From contig LDOQ01000010.1 in NCBI GenBank assembly GCA_001887945.1, forward strand, positions 248,001 through 312,000: a stretch of DNA of 64,000 bases, written 5' to 3'. Positions 43,500-58,100 of the stretch are shown here, in pieces. The notes under the pieces were generated by a model, which did no database searches, was not told where the DNA came from, and worked only from the letters and a program-made list of their open reading frames with translations. Positions within the stretch are counted from its first letter, which is position 1. Each line of letters opens with the position of its first letter. The translations under genes and the position numbers were made by a program. Source of the stretch: Spraguea lophii (lineage: Eukaryota > Microsporidia > Spragueidae).

Positions 43500-44100
43500 C
43501 AATCATAATGGTTATACAAAGGAATGCTTATGCTGTTACAGGGACTCTTTTGAGTAAGTAAAACGTATATGGACAAACGAAATACCCGCGTCACTTATGA
43601 GAATAACTAATCTCGATCAGAATTCTGTTTATAAACTATTGAGACTTTTTGACGAACATCCCTCTGCAACGTTTGAGGATTATAGTAACAAAAAAGGTAG
43701 AAACCGAAGAATAGAGAGGCTGAGATTACAGTTATCCGAGATATCTTTGCCGAGAATAATTCTTTGACTCAAATTGGTGCCTGTGAAGAATATATAGAAA
43801 GGGTAGGTTATGTATCACAGTCTATTATACACAGAACTGTTAAGGCTAATGGTACAATTAGAAAAAGGTTTAAAAAGATATCTTCTGTTGTCCTCCAGAT
43901 GATCATAGAAGACAAGTTATTAGTTATTGCTCTACACTTTGGGATGGGAGACAAAACAATTTTATTCTTAGATGAACATGTAACCTCCACGTAAGTAATT
44001 CACATGGGTATAGCACAACAAATACACCAGCCATTACTTATGTTGCACCGAGTAAAGGTCAGAATATTTCTATGCGTGCTATTTTTTCGCCAGAAGTATG
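43500..44100 (+). pseudogene. IS630/Tc1-like transposase, N-terminal two thirds
   Basis: It begins MVIQRNAYAVTGTLLSK and a stop; the other frame gives KRIWTNEIPASLMRITNLDQ, NSVYKLLRLFDEHPSATFED, then VGYVSQSIIHRTVKANGTIR with KRFKKIS (helix-turn-helix and linker), ILFLDEHVTST (first Asp block) and, after another shift, GQNISMRAIFSPE. It ends where the MULE-like sequence begins. Broken by at least three shifts or stops. Confidence 0.72.
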
Positions 44101-45390
44101 GTACGGCTTGCGGACAACTCGTCTGGATTTTTTACTATGAAAACAAATTATAAAGTTACAAACGCCAAAGAGGCAAAGAAATGATCATTTATAACAATAA
44201 TCTATACAATAAAGATTCGTTAAAAAATGGAAATACAAGATGGAGGTGTAAAAACCGACCATGCAAAGGTGCCATTTTCACAGATAAAGATGGTATTATT
44301 AATAATCAGGTTGAACATAATATGACTCATAATATGTCATTAGAAATTAACCGGATTTTAACATTAAATGCAATTAAAGAAAAGGCAATTACAAGTAGAG
44401 AGCAACCAAAATCGATTATATCAGATGAAATTTTAAATAATTATAGTATGATTTCACGTGAATTCCCAAAACTTTCATCTACGATAAAACAAATAGGAAG
44501 AATAAGAAATAAAGTATATGGTTGCAAGGGAAGACCATTGATGATATATCTGAAAGTATAAAAAAAGATTCTAAAGGCAATTTATTTTTAAGATATTATA
44601 GTGATTACGAAGATGAAAAAAGATTTATAATTTTAATGTCAGAGAATAAAAAACAAAAAATTATAAATCCCCAAATAATACTTATTGATGAACTTTTAAA
44701 ATAACACCATTAAAATATTATCAAATATTAACAATACATTGTTATATTTTTGGTAAAGCAGTTCCTTATATTTATATTATTATGAAAGATAAAAGGGAGT
44801 CAAGTTATTATAAAGTTTTTAATAAATGTAAAGAAATTGCAAAACTGGAACCAGAATATATCATAACAGATTTCGAATTGGGATTATTCAGTTCAATTAA
44901 AAAGACATTTACACATTCAAACTATCATGGCTGTTATTTCCATTTAATACAATCTCTGTATAGAAGACTTCAGCAGTTAGACTTGGCTTTATTATATAAG
45001 AATAATAAAGCATTTAATGAAGAAATAAAAAAGTTATTTTTTAGCATTTTTAAAGGAAGAACATGTATTGAAAAATCATTTACAAATTAAAAACATTTTG
45101 AATTAACATATGTTGGGAAAATAATTGAAGGTAAATATAATGAACCTAAATATAACATTGGTTCCTGGAATACATTTGAAAGAACCAAAAATAATATTCC
45201 AAAAACAATAAACAATGTTGAGACATGGTATAAAATCATAAAAACCAATATAACTGTAATACATCCCAACATTGCATTTTTTATAACAAAGATACTAGAA
45301 GAGGAAAATCTTAATAGCTTTTCTTTAAATCAATATTTTGGAGGAAAAATAGATGTATCTTATTTTCAATTGAAAAAAAGATGAAAAAAT
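44101..45390 (+). pseudogene. MULE transposase with FLYWCH zinc finger, degenerate
   Basis: The N-terminal part (44181-44561) has NGNTRWRCKNRPCKGAIFTD and later VEHNMTHNM, the WxC...C ... H-x-H pattern of FLYWCH. The transposase core continues in other frames: YYQILTIHCYIFGKAVPYIY, LEPEYIITDFELGLFSSIKK (catalytic Asp with E), GCYFHLIQSLYRRLQQLDLA (CxFH helix), then WNTFERTKNNIPKTINNVET with WYKIIKTNITVIHPNIAFFI. Several frameshifts. It lies between two IS630-like pieces that share about 50 bp of sequence. Confidence 0.78.
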
Positions 45391-45504
45391 AAAAATTCTA
45401 TATGAAAATTACAATATGCTTACAAATGAAAACTTTTTGTCAGGATGTTGGATACATATGAATGGGATTTCAATAAAATTAAATTATTAAAAAGTTTATT
45501 TTCC

Positions 45505-45966
45505 AGGCGAGTAAAGGTTAGAATATTTCCATGTGTGCTATTTTTTCACCAGATGGTATAATACACCATAAGATTTTAGATGGTGCATATAATGTGGAGC
45601 GTTTTAAAATATTTATTAAAGAAGTACATGACAAAGGCATATTTCATGAAAACACAATGTTAATACTGGATAACGTTAGGTTTCATAAAACCAATGAAAT
45701 ATTATCATATTTAACAGAAAAAAAATATAAGATATTTATTTGCCTACATACTCACCAGAATTTAATCCAATAGAGAACACTTTTAGTTGTCTTAAAAGTT
45801 ACATATCAAACAAAAGACCAAGGGCAACTAGATGGATATTTTAAAACAATATATCCTAAAAGCTGTAAGCAGTTTTAATAGTAACAGCAATAGTTTTTTT
45901 AGAAGATTTTATACAAAAATGTGGGTGGAATTGAGTAATATTTTTAATGATATATTCCTAATATAA
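45505..45966 (+). pseudogene. IS630/Tc1-like transposase, C-terminal half
   Basis: Reads MCAIFSPDGIIHHKILDGAY, NVERFKIFIKEVHDKGIFHE, NTMLILDNVRFHKTNEILSY (second Asp), a one-base shift near 45745, then PEFNPIENTFSCLKSYISNK (Glu) and a tail ending SFFRRFYTKMWVELSNIF. It starts GAGTAAAGGTTAGAATATTT, nearly identical to 44050-44100 of the upstream piece. Confidence 0.78.
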
Positions 45967-46139
45967 TATGCGTAAGTTATTAAAATAGATACATTTTATT
46001 TTAAAAAATTATCGTTTTTTTCTGAATTACTATGTATAATCAAGCTGCCGAAGAATGATATAACGATTTTGTTGAGGTCGACATCAAAAAAAAATAATGA
46101 TTGAATAAAAACGAAATTTACCATTAATATTTTAAACAC

Positions 46140-46440
46140 CCTATAAAAACAAAAGAAAACGTAGTTCTAGAAATAGACGAGTCAAAGTTTGTCAAGAGAA
46201 AATATAATAAAGGTCATAGGGTCAATGGGAAGCGAGTCATATGTGTTGTAGAAAGAAGTAATAATAGATTATTATTTTTAAAAGTAGTTGAAGATCAAAG
46301 TAAGAAAACACTCTCAGCTATTATAAAAACCATTTCAAACACGAATCTATATTATATTCAGATTGTTGAAAATGATATAATATAAAAGATATGAGATAAA
46401 ACATTATACTGTAAATCACAATAAAAAAGATTTGGTATAA
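46140..46440 (+). pseudogene. Merlin transposase fragment, comparatively well preserved
   Basis: VVLEIDESKFVKRKYNKGHR, VNGKRVICVVERSNNRLLFL and VVEDQSKKTLSAIIKTISNT give the first catalytic Asp block and following strands in one frame, then decay. This is a different Merlin subfamily from the 40.9 kb element. Confidence 0.8.
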
Positions 46441-48459
46441 TGTTAAAAGACTGGTACCAAACGATTTTTTAAGTCCATCGAACCACATTTCTCTTTGAAC
46501 CTTTTTACATTTATGATAAACGATGAAAATAACGTTTTAATAATCCAATTAAACTTGTATTTATTGTTTATCATTTTATTTTTAGGGGTAAAAAAAATAT
46601 TATTTTAAAAATGGCATAATGAAATATTTTTTAGCCGATAAGATAAAAAACATATGTGGTATGTAATTGCTATAGAATGATATACATAAAAAGTATTCCC
46701 AGCATCAATTTTTGATAAGCAGCAAACACTATTCATAATCTTATAATTAGATATATCAGATTAGAAAATATATGTATTACAAACGAAATGAAAGAACGTA
46801 AATCAGCATGTAGCTAAACAACTATAATATACCACTTAATAACCAATCATTTATATCCTTTATAAAACCAATAATCCAGAAATACATATCAATACAATCA
46901 AAACTTTTTTTATATTAATTCTTGGGAGATAACAATGTTTATAAACATCATTGAGTTAAAATATATTTTTGAAATAATTAATAATGATTTTTTTATAATA
47001 ACCAAGATGATATATTTTTTATAAACGAACAACAGTGGTTTACACTTACTTTCTTAAACCATTTTTGGTATATATAACATTGTAGTATTTCTTTCCGTTG
47101 TATATGATATATATTTTTTCTCTTTGATTTGTTTTAAAATAAATACAGATAAATGTTCTCAAAAATATGTTATTAATATTTTTTTCTTTTCTGATTTTCA
47201 TAAAATATGATTATTATGTAAAATTATTTATATAACATTGATGTTTAAATTTTTATCTCTTCTACCAGGCTTTTAAATTAAATGTAACCATGATCTAACT
47301 GCCTCTGTATACACCGTTCATAATATCGAGTATTCTTTTATAATAAATGTTGTATTTACATCAATCCTGTTTTTATTTTAATATTTCGTTTTACAACTTT
47401 TGACCATTTGTTTTTTTTATTGTTAATGATGTATCTCTAAAAACCGTTGTTGTAAAAACATATTTCTTTCATAAAAATTCATATACGTAATACCACTTAT
47501 ATATTTTTAAAAAATCGTTTTTTCTGAATTATTACCTATAATATAATACTTCATTTTTTTTAAACTTTCATTGAATATATTTTCAATGAAAGTAATTTAC
47601 TGGAAAGGTCAAAAGATTATAAAGGTTATTCATATGAAATATATATTTATCGTGATATATGAGCTATTATTTTTTTTTGCTCTGTTATTAATCGTGTTAG
47701 TCTACTGCATGTATAACGTTGAATATGTAAAAAATTTTAAATGTACTGAAACATAAAACTTTATTCCACGGGTTACTGGCTTATGTATTGCATATACACA
47801 ATTAAATATTCTTCTTATAAATACACAATATATTTATTCAAGTATATGCTTTCATTTGGAGGAGTTTTGATTGAAAGATTTTATTTAAATTTAATAAAAA
47901 TTTTGGTTCGTTTTTATTTTTTTTTAGAAAAATAAGGAAGTTGAGAATATAAAAATTTAAATTTATTCAGTATCACAAGAGATGATGGTTTTTCGTTGTA
48001 AACAAGTCTTTTTTGTTTCAAACATGTTTATAAATTTTCACACTCATTATCTTAAATAAAAAATTATTCCTAATGATATAAAAAACGTTCTTTATCTTTA
48101 TATGTATTATTTCTTTTTCATTCTGATAATTTTGTAGTTTTTTTAAATAAAGAGGAAAGAACTTTTGTAATATTTTCATAATATAAATTATTTAATATTT
48201 ATGATCAAATCTTTCTATTGAAGAGAGTTCTTATTTAACTCGTCAATTATATATGTTCACTTTTTTATTTTTTTGATGATCTGTTACAAAAGTTATTATA
48301 TAACCATATCTGATATCATTAATGATATTTCACCATTACTTTCTAGCAGAAGTGAAAACGTTTTTTATCCGAATTTTCCGTAGACAAGAATTAAAAAAAA
48401 TTGAATAATAGAAAATCCACAGGAGTTAAATTTATTTTTTGTGTTTGTAAATAATTGTT
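46441..48459. other. AT-rich DNA, nothing recognised
   Basis: 2 kb with no supported feature. A 61-codon frame at 47571-47756 with a hydrophobic segment is probably chance. Confidence 0.35.
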
Positions 48460-48890
48460 TTATTATTTGGGATATAAATTTATTAAAAAAAAGATGAAAA
48501 TTTTTTGAAACCCTATATTATCTTTTAGATTTGCTCCTTTTTCTAAAATTTCTTTAATAACTACCATATCTTTGTTTATATTCTCTAAATGTATCTTTTT
48601 GTTTATTTTATCTACGAAATTATTTTAATCATTTATTTTATGATGTATACAACCCATTTTTTCAGTATTGTCATATAATTTCAATGAAATAGATATAATT
48701 TATAAATTCTTTATTAATATATTTTCTAATACAACTTTGATTTGTTAGGAACTTCGACAAAAAAAATATTGGGATTCCTATAAATATCACAAATTAATTA
48801 ATATTGTATATTCTATATTTGACATAATTGATTCATCAATCTCAACATATCGTTTAGATCTATTAACTGTATTTAATTTATTCTCTTTAT
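48460..48890 (-). pseudogene. Merlin transposase fossil
   Basis: Minus strand: KRYVEIDESIMSNIEYTILI (first Asp block), then in shifted frames GIPIFFVEVPNKSKLY and HHKIND.NNFVDKINKKIH, which follows the VNHS.NFV...HTQ.IE order. Confidence 0.6.
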
Positions 48891-51197
48891 TTTTATTTAG
48901 AATAATTCTAAATAAATTAAAATAAAAAAGTATTAACCTATTTAAAACATTGAATTTTTTGAAATTCTCCGTAACTTCTCTTTTACATTATCCATATAAA
49001 ATTTTCAAAAACTTTTTAAAACTTACTTTTTTACTTGATAATATGTTTATGAAGTTACAAAAACCATTTATATCTTCTATTGAGATACATAATATTATTA
49101 TGATTTAAAACATATTTTGGGTTTTACATAAATAAATAACGATCAAAATTGTTTTTATTTGAAATAATTCTCTAAAATAAAATTTAGAGGAATGACAACG
49201 AAAAACTTTTGCCCGTTATTTAGAGACAATACTTATTGTATAATTTTATACGGGATATTTAATCTCAGTATTATAAACTTCACCACTCAATTTTATAATT
49301 TTCAAAATATCGAATTTTTCGATATGTGTTTTTCGATTTTATTATTTTTATGTAAAGATATAAAGTTAATAAAGATTGCATTAAAATATCTTAAATTCTG
49401 AAGTACGTTTATTCTAAATTTACATATTAGAATTACAACCCAGAAAACTTCTCAAACAACTCTTCATTTATAATTGAAGTATTTGGATCAGTACCTATTA
49501 AATTATTTGTAATGTCAATTCTTTATAGCATAATTAACTGGCAATGCTAATTTTGCTATATATATACGTTGATTTTTTTACATTATATTCTATAGAGTAA
49601 AAATTATACATATGATCCGTACTGATTTTTCGTTCTATCATACTTGGATTTTATTGTTTTTTTTTCGACCTAGATTGGTCTTATAATCATGGAATTACAA
49701 ATTGTTCACGTACGTCTATTAGAGAATTTTAATACCAGAAGAACTTTCGATTTTTTTTATTTTCATTTGATTTTAATATTTTTGAAAATGAAAAAATACA
49801 TATTATGAAAATTAATCTTTTTTATATAAACTATAAAATTAAATGAGATATTATTGGATATGGTAACACCCAAAAACAGTGATAAAAATTTATATAAAAG
49901 AATATCAAAACAAATAAAATAGTCTTTAATAAAGGAATCATTTATTTTTATAATGTTATCGAGTTTACTCAAAGTCACAAAAATGACATCCTTTTAAAAA
50001 GTTATAGAAAAAAATTGTGTGGGTTATTACCGAAATATATTGAGATATCTACAAATGTCCCATGATATAATAGAAACAATGAAATGGTATTATTAAAAAA
50101 TTTATATAATTAAAACATATATTTCTATATAAATCTTTTAATAATTATTAAAAATTCTTTATTGGTTGGAAACTCTTATATAAAATTAAAATAGGATTGT
50201 ATGGAATTGAGTACCTATGGAATCAGATCCCATTTTACTTTACGGTATATGAGGGGAAATAAAAAGATAATAATTGATATTATCTCTTGTATTATTTGTG
50301 TGTTATTTTTTCAAAAAACTCATCATTATAAAGTGAATTTAATATAAAATTAAATTCCAAACTTTTTTATCGTGAAAAAGGAAAAAAATATTATTTCATA
50401 GAATCGGGGGTTTTATGATATTATAAGGTATTTTATAAACTGGAAAATATCTTATAATCAAAATTTATTTGTGTTTTTAATCTTAATAAATAGTGTTATT
50501 AAATGTAAGCATTATAATTATTGAAATGTCTTTTGAACAATATAAAAAATTGAATAAAACATACTCTGTAAAAGTTTTGATAAAGTTTACTAATCTATCA
50601 AGGTTAATTATGTACATGTTTCAAGCATTTATTAATAAAAACCTGATGATCAATTTGAAGACTTTCAAAAAAATATGATCTGTAAAAAAGAAACCAAATT
50701 CGCAAGGGAATAGTTGTTGGATAAAACTTTGGTGTCAATAACTCTCTCTTATAAATAGAAAGACACAATATATATCTCTGTTGATAATGACATTCTTATT
50801 CCTTCGTTATGTAGGATAATAAAAAGTAGGAACTTAACATAAAAAAAATTAAAAAAATACTTTATTGTTTTAACTTAAAATAGCAAGAAATAAATTAAAA
50901 TATATTCAATTAATTATAGGAAAAGCAAATCAAATAATGTTGTTTCTGATGGGTGTAGTATTTACCTCCACATAAGTATAGTCATTAATTATCCCGCCTC
51001 GATGTAAATATTTTAAAATATAATACGCTGTTTAGAGAATAAAATACCTCAATACGAATGTGAAATCTGGGCTTTTATTATGGAAATATATTTGGACTTT
51101 TAATGTGATACAATTAATAATGGTATTAAAAATTAAAATGCGTGTTGGGATGGAAAATATAAATATCACAATTTTGTATTGATATATAATTTTTTTA
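48891..51197. other. AT-rich DNA, nothing recognised with confidence
   Basis: Short open frames at 49192-49401 (plus), 49763-49978 (minus) and 50493-50678 (plus). The first could be a Merlin N-terminal region but evidence is thin. Confidence 0.3.
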
Positions 51198-51420
51198 TTG
51201 AAACATAATAGATTATATTTGTATTCCATCATATATGCTCAAACCAAATTATTATCTAAAATATTAGTGGAAATTGTTGCCTCAAAATCATTCGGGCATA
51301 AAAAATCCGATAAAAGTGTTTACAATATAAAAATAAACAGATTTTATTTTTCAATAAAAATTATCTCGATGTCGATGACTTGCTAAAGTTGTCGGGTTAA
51401 AATCAAAAAAAAATTAACGG
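51198..51420 (+). pseudogene. Merlin transposase fossil, short
   Basis: LVEIVASKSFGHKKSDKSVY resembles VEIDESKFGHRKYNKG with the catalytic Asp lost. The preceding residues (TKLLSKI) fit the helix before it. Confidence 0.45.
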
Positions 51421-54400
51421 TTCATTTTTTTCAAGTTGAAAATAATAGATTCACTAAATATTAGAAATGATATTTCTAATAATGCGCACCCAGTAAATAT
51501 TACTGGATATAAAAAACAAAGAATCATATCGTTGACAATAAATTTTATATAGATTGAGGATAATGTAAGACAACAGAATATTTATAACTTTCAAATGGTA
51601 TGAGGAGCATAGATTATAAAATCTATGCATGCGACAATTAATTTAGACACAAACTAACATACGAAAAAGTTAAAAAAAAATATTTACGAGTTTTATTAGA
51701 AGGTATTCTGAATATTAATTTAGAGATATTAAATATAAAATGAGACGCACCATCTAGGATTATACAAAACATAACATCTATTTTATTAATCATCCAGAGA
51801 AAGGATTATAATTGACATCATAAATTTAAATGGATATGACAAATATAATTATGAATATAAATTTATTTTTATAATGATAAATAGCTTCATTAAATATGGA
51901 TGATATACCTAAATTTTGGAAAAGATTTTACTTCTTTTGTTAATTTATTAAGAGAAACATATTTTTTAGAGATTCACGAGATATATTCCTTGGGGTAAAT
52001 GCGTAGAATTTGTAAATCATGTTATTAAAAACATCTAAAAAAATATAATATACAACAATATATAATAGATCTTGTCATCTTTGACTACAAAATCAATTAT
52101 AAATATTTAATAAAACCTTGCAAGATATATTGTTTTGGGTAATGCATACAAATAGAACAATGAAATGGTTATATAAATTTAATAAAATGATGTATGAGTA
52201 TAATATTACAAAACATAAAGGAATGGTAAATCACAGGCTTAGTTATTTTTAGGTATACCTGAATATAATTTGAGTGAAAACATTTTCCGTGATGACATTA
52301 ACCTTTCATTTAATCTTAACGATATCGAATTTCAAAAAATGACTGATTATAAAAAATAATATTATAGAAAAAATACGTGATATTAATATAAATACAATAC
52401 TGAAATTAAAAATTATTCATTAATTTTAAACCATTATTATTGATATTTATCTTCTTATATATATTTTGTTTTTTTGAAATATCCATTTGAATTATATGAA
52501 GAACTTAATTCCATATTATTGCTTCCAAAAAAGATTATTAAAAAATAAGGTTTCAGGCAAAATATTATCTTATTAAAACAAATATGTAATTGCATAATAT
52601 ATGAATTATTTAACACAATATATACCTATTATTTTATTTTTGATTCAACGAACGCTGCTGAACTTAATTATATACCCCAATATTAAGAGTTTTCGGTATT
52701 TGCATGAACAAGAAAGATAAGTAAAGAATCGTACTTCACTAATAACTTATGTTTCCGTGACATGAATCACACGATCCCACTTATGTCGGAATGTTTTGGA
52801 TCAATTCTTTAAACGATAAATTTAAAAGTTGATAATTATGTGAAACTGATGTTACTGTTGTTTTATATGTCATTAAAATAAAGATATATAATCACGAACA
52901 AATTATTAAAAATGTGCGTGTTTCAAATAATTTTAATAATTTTAAAAACTTTATATTGAGCGACATTCTTATTCTAAGTGCTAGTTATATGAGAATATAA
53001 TCGAATACTACTGAAATATAACGTAATAAAGAGGAAATACATCCGTCCAAATATAATAACTAAATATACATCAGTTCTTGTAACAATGAACAAATATGAC
53101 ACGATAAAAATTTTTATGTGAAAATTTTCCCTTTTAATGCCATAACATTCAAAAATCGTGATAAACTTAAAAACAGAATGTTGTGATGCATGAATTACTT
53201 CTCGCATTTCATAAGAAAATTTTAAAATAAAGACAACTATAACATTATATTTACCACACTATTCTGTCTTTTGAAATCCAATTATAAATGTCTTTGGTAT
53301 ATGAGAAAATCTAGTAAAAAAGAAGAAACCCTGATATTACACGATTACATGATTTAATTAAAAGTCCTTATAATACCAATACAATGTGAATCGTTTTATA
53401 AGAAAGTATTATCATATATATATCGTGTAGAAGGAACGAAATAATTGAAGAATAAAAGTTAAGATTTCAATCCGGGTATTTTACAAAAAATAAAATTTCG
53501 ATTTTTATTCGTATTGACTGTGACGATTTCCTTTCAGAATTTATCCATTCACTTTGATTGAGTAAATCTATATTATTTAAACTTGATATATTAAATTTAT
53601 TTTTTCAATAAACATGTTAAAAAATATTTACTTATTGTCATGTTTCATTGTTGATGGCAACCTATGATCTCCCCGTGAAAATTGAATGATAATTAAAGAT
53701 TTCTATTGTTAATTGTGAACTACAAGATAAAAGAATCTATGAGTTTATAAAATTAGAAAAATGATTATTAAAAGATTTCATGATTAATTTAATATTTTCG
53801 AATATTTTATATCCGTGAAAAATAATTGTAAGGTTGATTATCTTTATAAATGGTTCTAAACATTTGATTTTCAATTCAATTGATTAAGTTAATATTTTAA
53901 TTTATATCTTCTAATTGCATTAATTTAACTTATCGAATCATTGTATTGATTATCATTCACAATATTATAAATTTAACAACTTCCTATTTCGAACGTAAAA
54001 AGGTATAGTTATATTATACATTTTTGTATCAATTTTCTCTTTTCTGCGAAACAAAAGATTAAGTATGTTTTTATTTTTTAAATGATTTATGAGAAAAGAT
54101 TATAAAAAGAAAAACAAATGTTATTGTATATAACTTATCATAATAATTATGCAACCTAATGTAAGTTAAATAAAAAAAAAATTAAATTGACATAGTTAGT
54201 CGATCTTATTTTTTATACATTTTTGACCATAATTTAACTTACCTTAATTTTTAAATGGAGTAATCCAATGAGGATTATCTCTAACACAATTTAGTTTTTA
54301 TACGCAACATAAATTATTTATCCCTTAGAATATATATTCAATTTTTCATTACAACAGTCTTTAATTATTCAGATTAAAAAATTATAAAAAAATCCTTATA

Positions 54401-54599
54401 ATATAAATTACTTATTTAAAGAAAAAATGAGAATCTAAATACAGAACATAAAAAGAATAATGAATAAATGAATTGAAGTCCAATTTAATTTTCAAAAATA
54501 AAATAAATAAATTTTAATTATTCGGATTTTTTAATTCTCGGAATATTTGCTGATGAAAAGATTACTGAGATGGGATTAAAAATATATTATTAGAAAAAG
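51421..54599. other. AT-rich DNA, nothing recognised
   Basis: 3.2 kb. Near 52430-52500 a segment is related to 30780-30890, so it contains debris of a repeat. No gene. Confidence 0.3.
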
Positions 54600-55100
54600 T
54601 TAATAGGTAGGAAAAACTTTAATTTGTTTAAATAAAAATGAAAATCTGAGCAACATCTTTTCTTTTCCTAAAAATATAAAGATTTATTAAAAAAGTTACT
54701 GGTATTTTTGTATTCATTTCATTGGCTTCTTTTGATTTTAGATATTTTTTAAATGTTTCTATTCTTTTGTGCTTATTTCTGGATTATTAACATCAACAAA
54801 GAATCTTTTGTGATTAATAGTTAAATATTTATGTACCGAAATTTTTTTTAAAAATTATATTCCATCCAATAATCTCTAATTATGGTTGTATTTGACCATA
54901 TATTCCTATATATGATTTTTTTGGGGGGGTTTTCAGAACTTCTTTTTGTTGTTTTTACAAAAAATACATCATTATTTTTTACGTATTCCACCTACCCAAA
55001 TCTGTTTTGTCGTTCTATCTTTATAATATTTCCTCTTAATAGAAAGGGTTCATCATTTTAACTATATGATATCTACCCCCAATCCACTTAGGTTATGTTA
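54600..55100 (-). pseudogene. Merlin transposase fossil
   Basis: Minus strand: RKYYKDRTTKQIWVGGIRKN, NDVFFVKTTKRSSE, TIIRDYWMEYNF (second catalytic Asp region), TINHKRFFVDVNNPEISTKE and KHLKNI. The order and spacing match Merlin; several stops. Confidence 0.65.
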
Positions 55101-58100
55101 AATAATTTTAGCAATATATATTTTTTATTTCCCAATTATTTTTTTATTTAAACCCGTTTATTTAATTATTTCTTTAATTTTGTTTTTTCAGAAAGTTCGT
55201 AAATTGTTTTTAAAATTCTATTCGTAGATATACAAAAATCATAAAAAAGAATACATTTTAAGTGAATAACGTTTTTTGACATATTATCTCTTCTGACATT
55301 AAAAATATAACTATTTAACTATATTGTCACTGTAAGCATTTAACAAATTCCTATATTAGAAATACTTTTTTTAATTTTTCAAATTATACCTCTTTCTCTT
55401 AAAAGTATAATAAAAGATGATATATTTCGGATAATATTTTTAAAGTATCACTGTTTTGGTTATTATTTTTTTTATAAAATTTATATAATATAATTTTTTA
55501 TTCCTATCCCAATAACCTTTTACGTAATAATGACTGACTATTTATTATATATCTTTAAAACAATATCTTAAAAAATCAACAAAAAGTTTAATATTAAAAG
55601 TATATTTTTTGAACCTGGGCTTTATTATTTCTTTTAATTTGAACAAGCACACATAAAAATAGTTTTATCTTTAGAAAAATATAGGAACACAAAGCATCCA
55701 TGTTAATTAAAAGGTAACCATTATGAAATGTTAATGTGTAAATTAAATACACACTCAGTTTAAAAACATAATGTCTTGGTTTTTCGTCAATATATATTTG
55801 AATGATTACTTTATAATCGCATATCTACAACTATCTGTTGAAACAACAGAAGTTATTTTTAATATTTTCTTGATAAGTTTACTAGATTTGATAAATCAAG
55901 ATATTTTTTGTGTTAAGATGTTATCATTAACAAAACTTTCTCTTTAACAACTTCATTCCCACCCTCATCTATCGATTTTCATTCGTTTTCTTGATGATAT
56001 TATTAAATGTTGTCTCTGTACTCCTTCCAATAAAGACAAATTTTCATATAATGTGAAGGCTCAAAGGTATATAATTACACAATCTTCCGGATTTCTCAAT
56101 CAACATTGATTATTCGACAAATTAAATAATAGGGTCTTTATCATTAATATAATGAGTTTTCGCTCATTAGACATGGCACTATTATTTATAATAAATTTAT
56201 ATAAAAGCGGTAAAAATACTTCTAAATATTTAATTTTCATGTTTACTAGTTTTTAGAATATTATATACTTTTCCATTTATTTCAGATTTATCTTGTAATA
56301 TAAATATTTTGTTTTTAATATATACACCAATAAGTCTATTAAGAATACATTTAATTCTAGTGTTGTAACAATCTTTAAACTTTATTTAAAACATGTTTCA
56401 GTGTTGGTAAACAAATAATTTACCTATTGTTTGGTTGTTTCTTCTTGATATACGATTTGTTGTTGTTTTATACAGTGGTGTTATAATATGCTAAGTATCA
56501 TAAGTGATTAAATATATTTTAAACCCTGAACTGAGGTACTATCGTTCATTATCTGATACAAGTTTTGTAAATATATAATAGTTTAAAGAACAACCTAAAT
56601 GGTTGTTTAATAATTTCTTTATAAAAATATCATGTAATAATTAAAGAATATGAAGTTTTTATACGGTATTTTTATTTTAAACGTATAATTATAATCGCAG
56701 ATATTATTTTACATAATACTTTTTATTCTAAAGTTCCATGTATCTTTCCAGTTTTAATTTTCAAATTGCTATTTAGCTTACTAGATATATTTTTTTGATT
56801 TGATTTTAAACTTAAATATAGTAACATCATAATCATTCGTTTACATTGTCATGCATGTACGTATTATCTATGATGGTTATTAAATTATGCTAATTTTTTA
56901 TAACTGAACTTTTAATCACAAGTTTCTTAATCAGTAAAAATATTTGTATAAGATATCTTCCACCGCATTACGAGATCTATTAGCATGTTCAAATTTGATA
57001 TTAAATGGTTTTCAATATTCTTCAATTGTTGAATTATAGAAAATGGTTTATGTTTATTAAAAAGTAAATTTTTGTTGTTTTTCTTTATGATTATATTGTC
57101 ACAAAATAATAATGTTTTAAATATGACATAGAGCTCCTTCTCTATTATCAAATATCTTTGTTACATCTCGTTTTATAGTTGCACATAACCGATATGTTCG
57201 TGATATAATATATTGTTAATGGCAACGTATGCTGTTGTTTCAACCATTATATTTTTATTATAGTATGTGTATTTGAGAATATGATGATTTAAGCTTTATC
57301 CCAATATTCTATAGTTCCTTTGTATCATCTTTTTGGATATTATATAATATGTACTACCCATTATATTAATTAGAAAAAAAGTTTCCTTCGTGACTTTATA
57401 CAGAAAGTACCAGAACTAATAGGTTAATCCAAGTAACACCTATAATGTAGTTTTGTTGTTAGGTAGAGATGTTTTGGTGTCCTTATTAGAGTTTGGAAGT
57501 TTTGGAACATATCCACTTTCACATATTAAATATCCTAGGTATTATATTAGTTTCATTAAGAAATGTGAGTTATTATAATAATCGGTACCCCGGATTTTTT
57601 TTAAGAAGGTTTAATATTGTTTTTAATGAGATAAGTATTTAGGATGAATTTATTATAGATGATAATATTATTAAGATACGATTTAACATAATTGAGATGT
57701 CATAGAATAATATCAATCATAATTCTTTTAAATGATTTATAGACATTAAATAGACTGAATTCGATCTTAAAATTTTATAATAAATGTTCAATATTATAAA
57801 GACTATATATTTAATTTAATTTAAATTTATAAAAATTTGCAGATGTTCAGAATTTAAGTTAATATTACTATATATCTTAGGCCTAGTAGATTTATCAAAT
57901 GGTCAAATATATTTGTACGTGGGCATGTTTTTTTTTGTATGTTTATTTAATTCAGTGTAATTCATCGTTATTATAAGTGATCTATTTTTCTTGTGAACGA
58001 GTAAATAGAAGACGAATATTTTGACTATGATTTTCTGATAATATTTTGTTGTTATAGCATGTTTACTATACTTTCCTCTAAATTTCCAATTCTATATGGT

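Noticed and set aside
49192..49401. Frame beginning MTTKNFCPLF as a Merlin N-terminal domain
   Set aside because: Zinc-ribbon cysteines are incomplete and no catalytic block follows.
56927..57151. Minus-strand frame with LKNIENHLISNLNML as a Merlin remnant
   Set aside because: Only one weak motif; left unassigned.
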